Source: Archilochus colubris
Lineage: Eukaryota > Chordata > Aves > Apodiformes > Trochilidae
Direction: 5' to 3'
NCBI GenBank assembly: GCA_023079485.1
Contig: CM041108.1
Coordinates: forward strand, 5,795,321-5,859,320
DNA length: 64,000 bases
Shown: piece by piece, positions 57,426 through 64,000 of the stretch
Layout of the letters: each line of letters begins with the position of its first letter
Numbering within the stretch: the stretch's first letter is position 1
Notes under the pieces: generated by a model
The model's input: the letters and a program-made list of their open reading frames with translations, nothing else
Told to the model about the DNA's origin: nothing
The model's database searches: none
Program-made: the position numbers and the translations under genes

Positions 57426-64000
<6,575 letters not shown>

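Overview
The window is vertebrate nuclear DNA, most likely from a bird. Eight genes can be assigned by protein similarity and exon structure: CEP164 (-), BACE1 (+), RNF214 (-), PCSK7 (+), TAGLN (-), SIDT2 (-), PAFAH1B2 (-) and SIK3 (+, first coding exon only). Their order and orientations match the human 11q23.3 block. Short introns, GC-rich promoters and CR1 LINE remnants with (ATTCTGTGA)-type 3' tails point to an avian microchromosome. The species cannot be fixed from sequence alone.

Layout. 1-20.1 kb: 25 coding exons of CEP164 on the minus strand; its 3' end lies off the left edge. 20.1-21.6 kb: CpG-rich head-to-head promoter of CEP164 and BACE1. 21.6-27.2 kb: BACE1, complete, 9 coding exons. 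27.4-32.2 kb: RNF214, complete, tail-to-tail with BACE1 and head-to-head with PCSK7. 32.3-41.1 kb: PCSK7, complete, 15 coding exons. 41.3-43.8 kb: TAGLN, complete, tail-to-tail with PCSK7, with an SRF-type promoter at 43.9-44.0 kb. 44.3-50.5 kb: SIDT2, complete, 27 coding exons. 50.6-51.6 kb: a degenerate hexamer array, then a minisatellite. 51.9-57.5 kb: PAFAH1B2, complete, with a long 3'UTR. 57.5-58.0 kb: head-to-head promoter with PAFAH1B2 and SIK3, carrying three CRE palindromes. 58.0-64 kb: SIK3 exon 1 and part of intron 1.

Coding exons were joined by hand from GT-AG (one GC-AG) splice sites, reading phase and remembered family sequence. Phases close for every gene: BACE1 496 aa, RNF214 627 aa (604 without a possible cassette exon), PCSK7 777 aa, TAGLN 200 aa, SIDT2 867 aa, PAFAH1B2 229 aa. 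Boundaries should be good to about 1 base.

The genes do not form one pathway. They are a conserved neighbourhood: a ciliary appendage protein, an aspartyl protease, a RING protein, a proprotein convertase, a smooth-muscle actin-binding protein, a lysosomal membrane protein, a lipid hydrolase subunit and an AMPK-related kinase. I found no sign of a previously undescribed system. The most interesting items are an unassigned inverted-repeat element family present three times in CEP164 introns, the two repeat arrays next to SIDT2, the CRE cluster at SIK3, BACE1 upstream ORFs, an in-frame upstream ATG in PAFAH1B2 and a possible cassette exon in RNF214.
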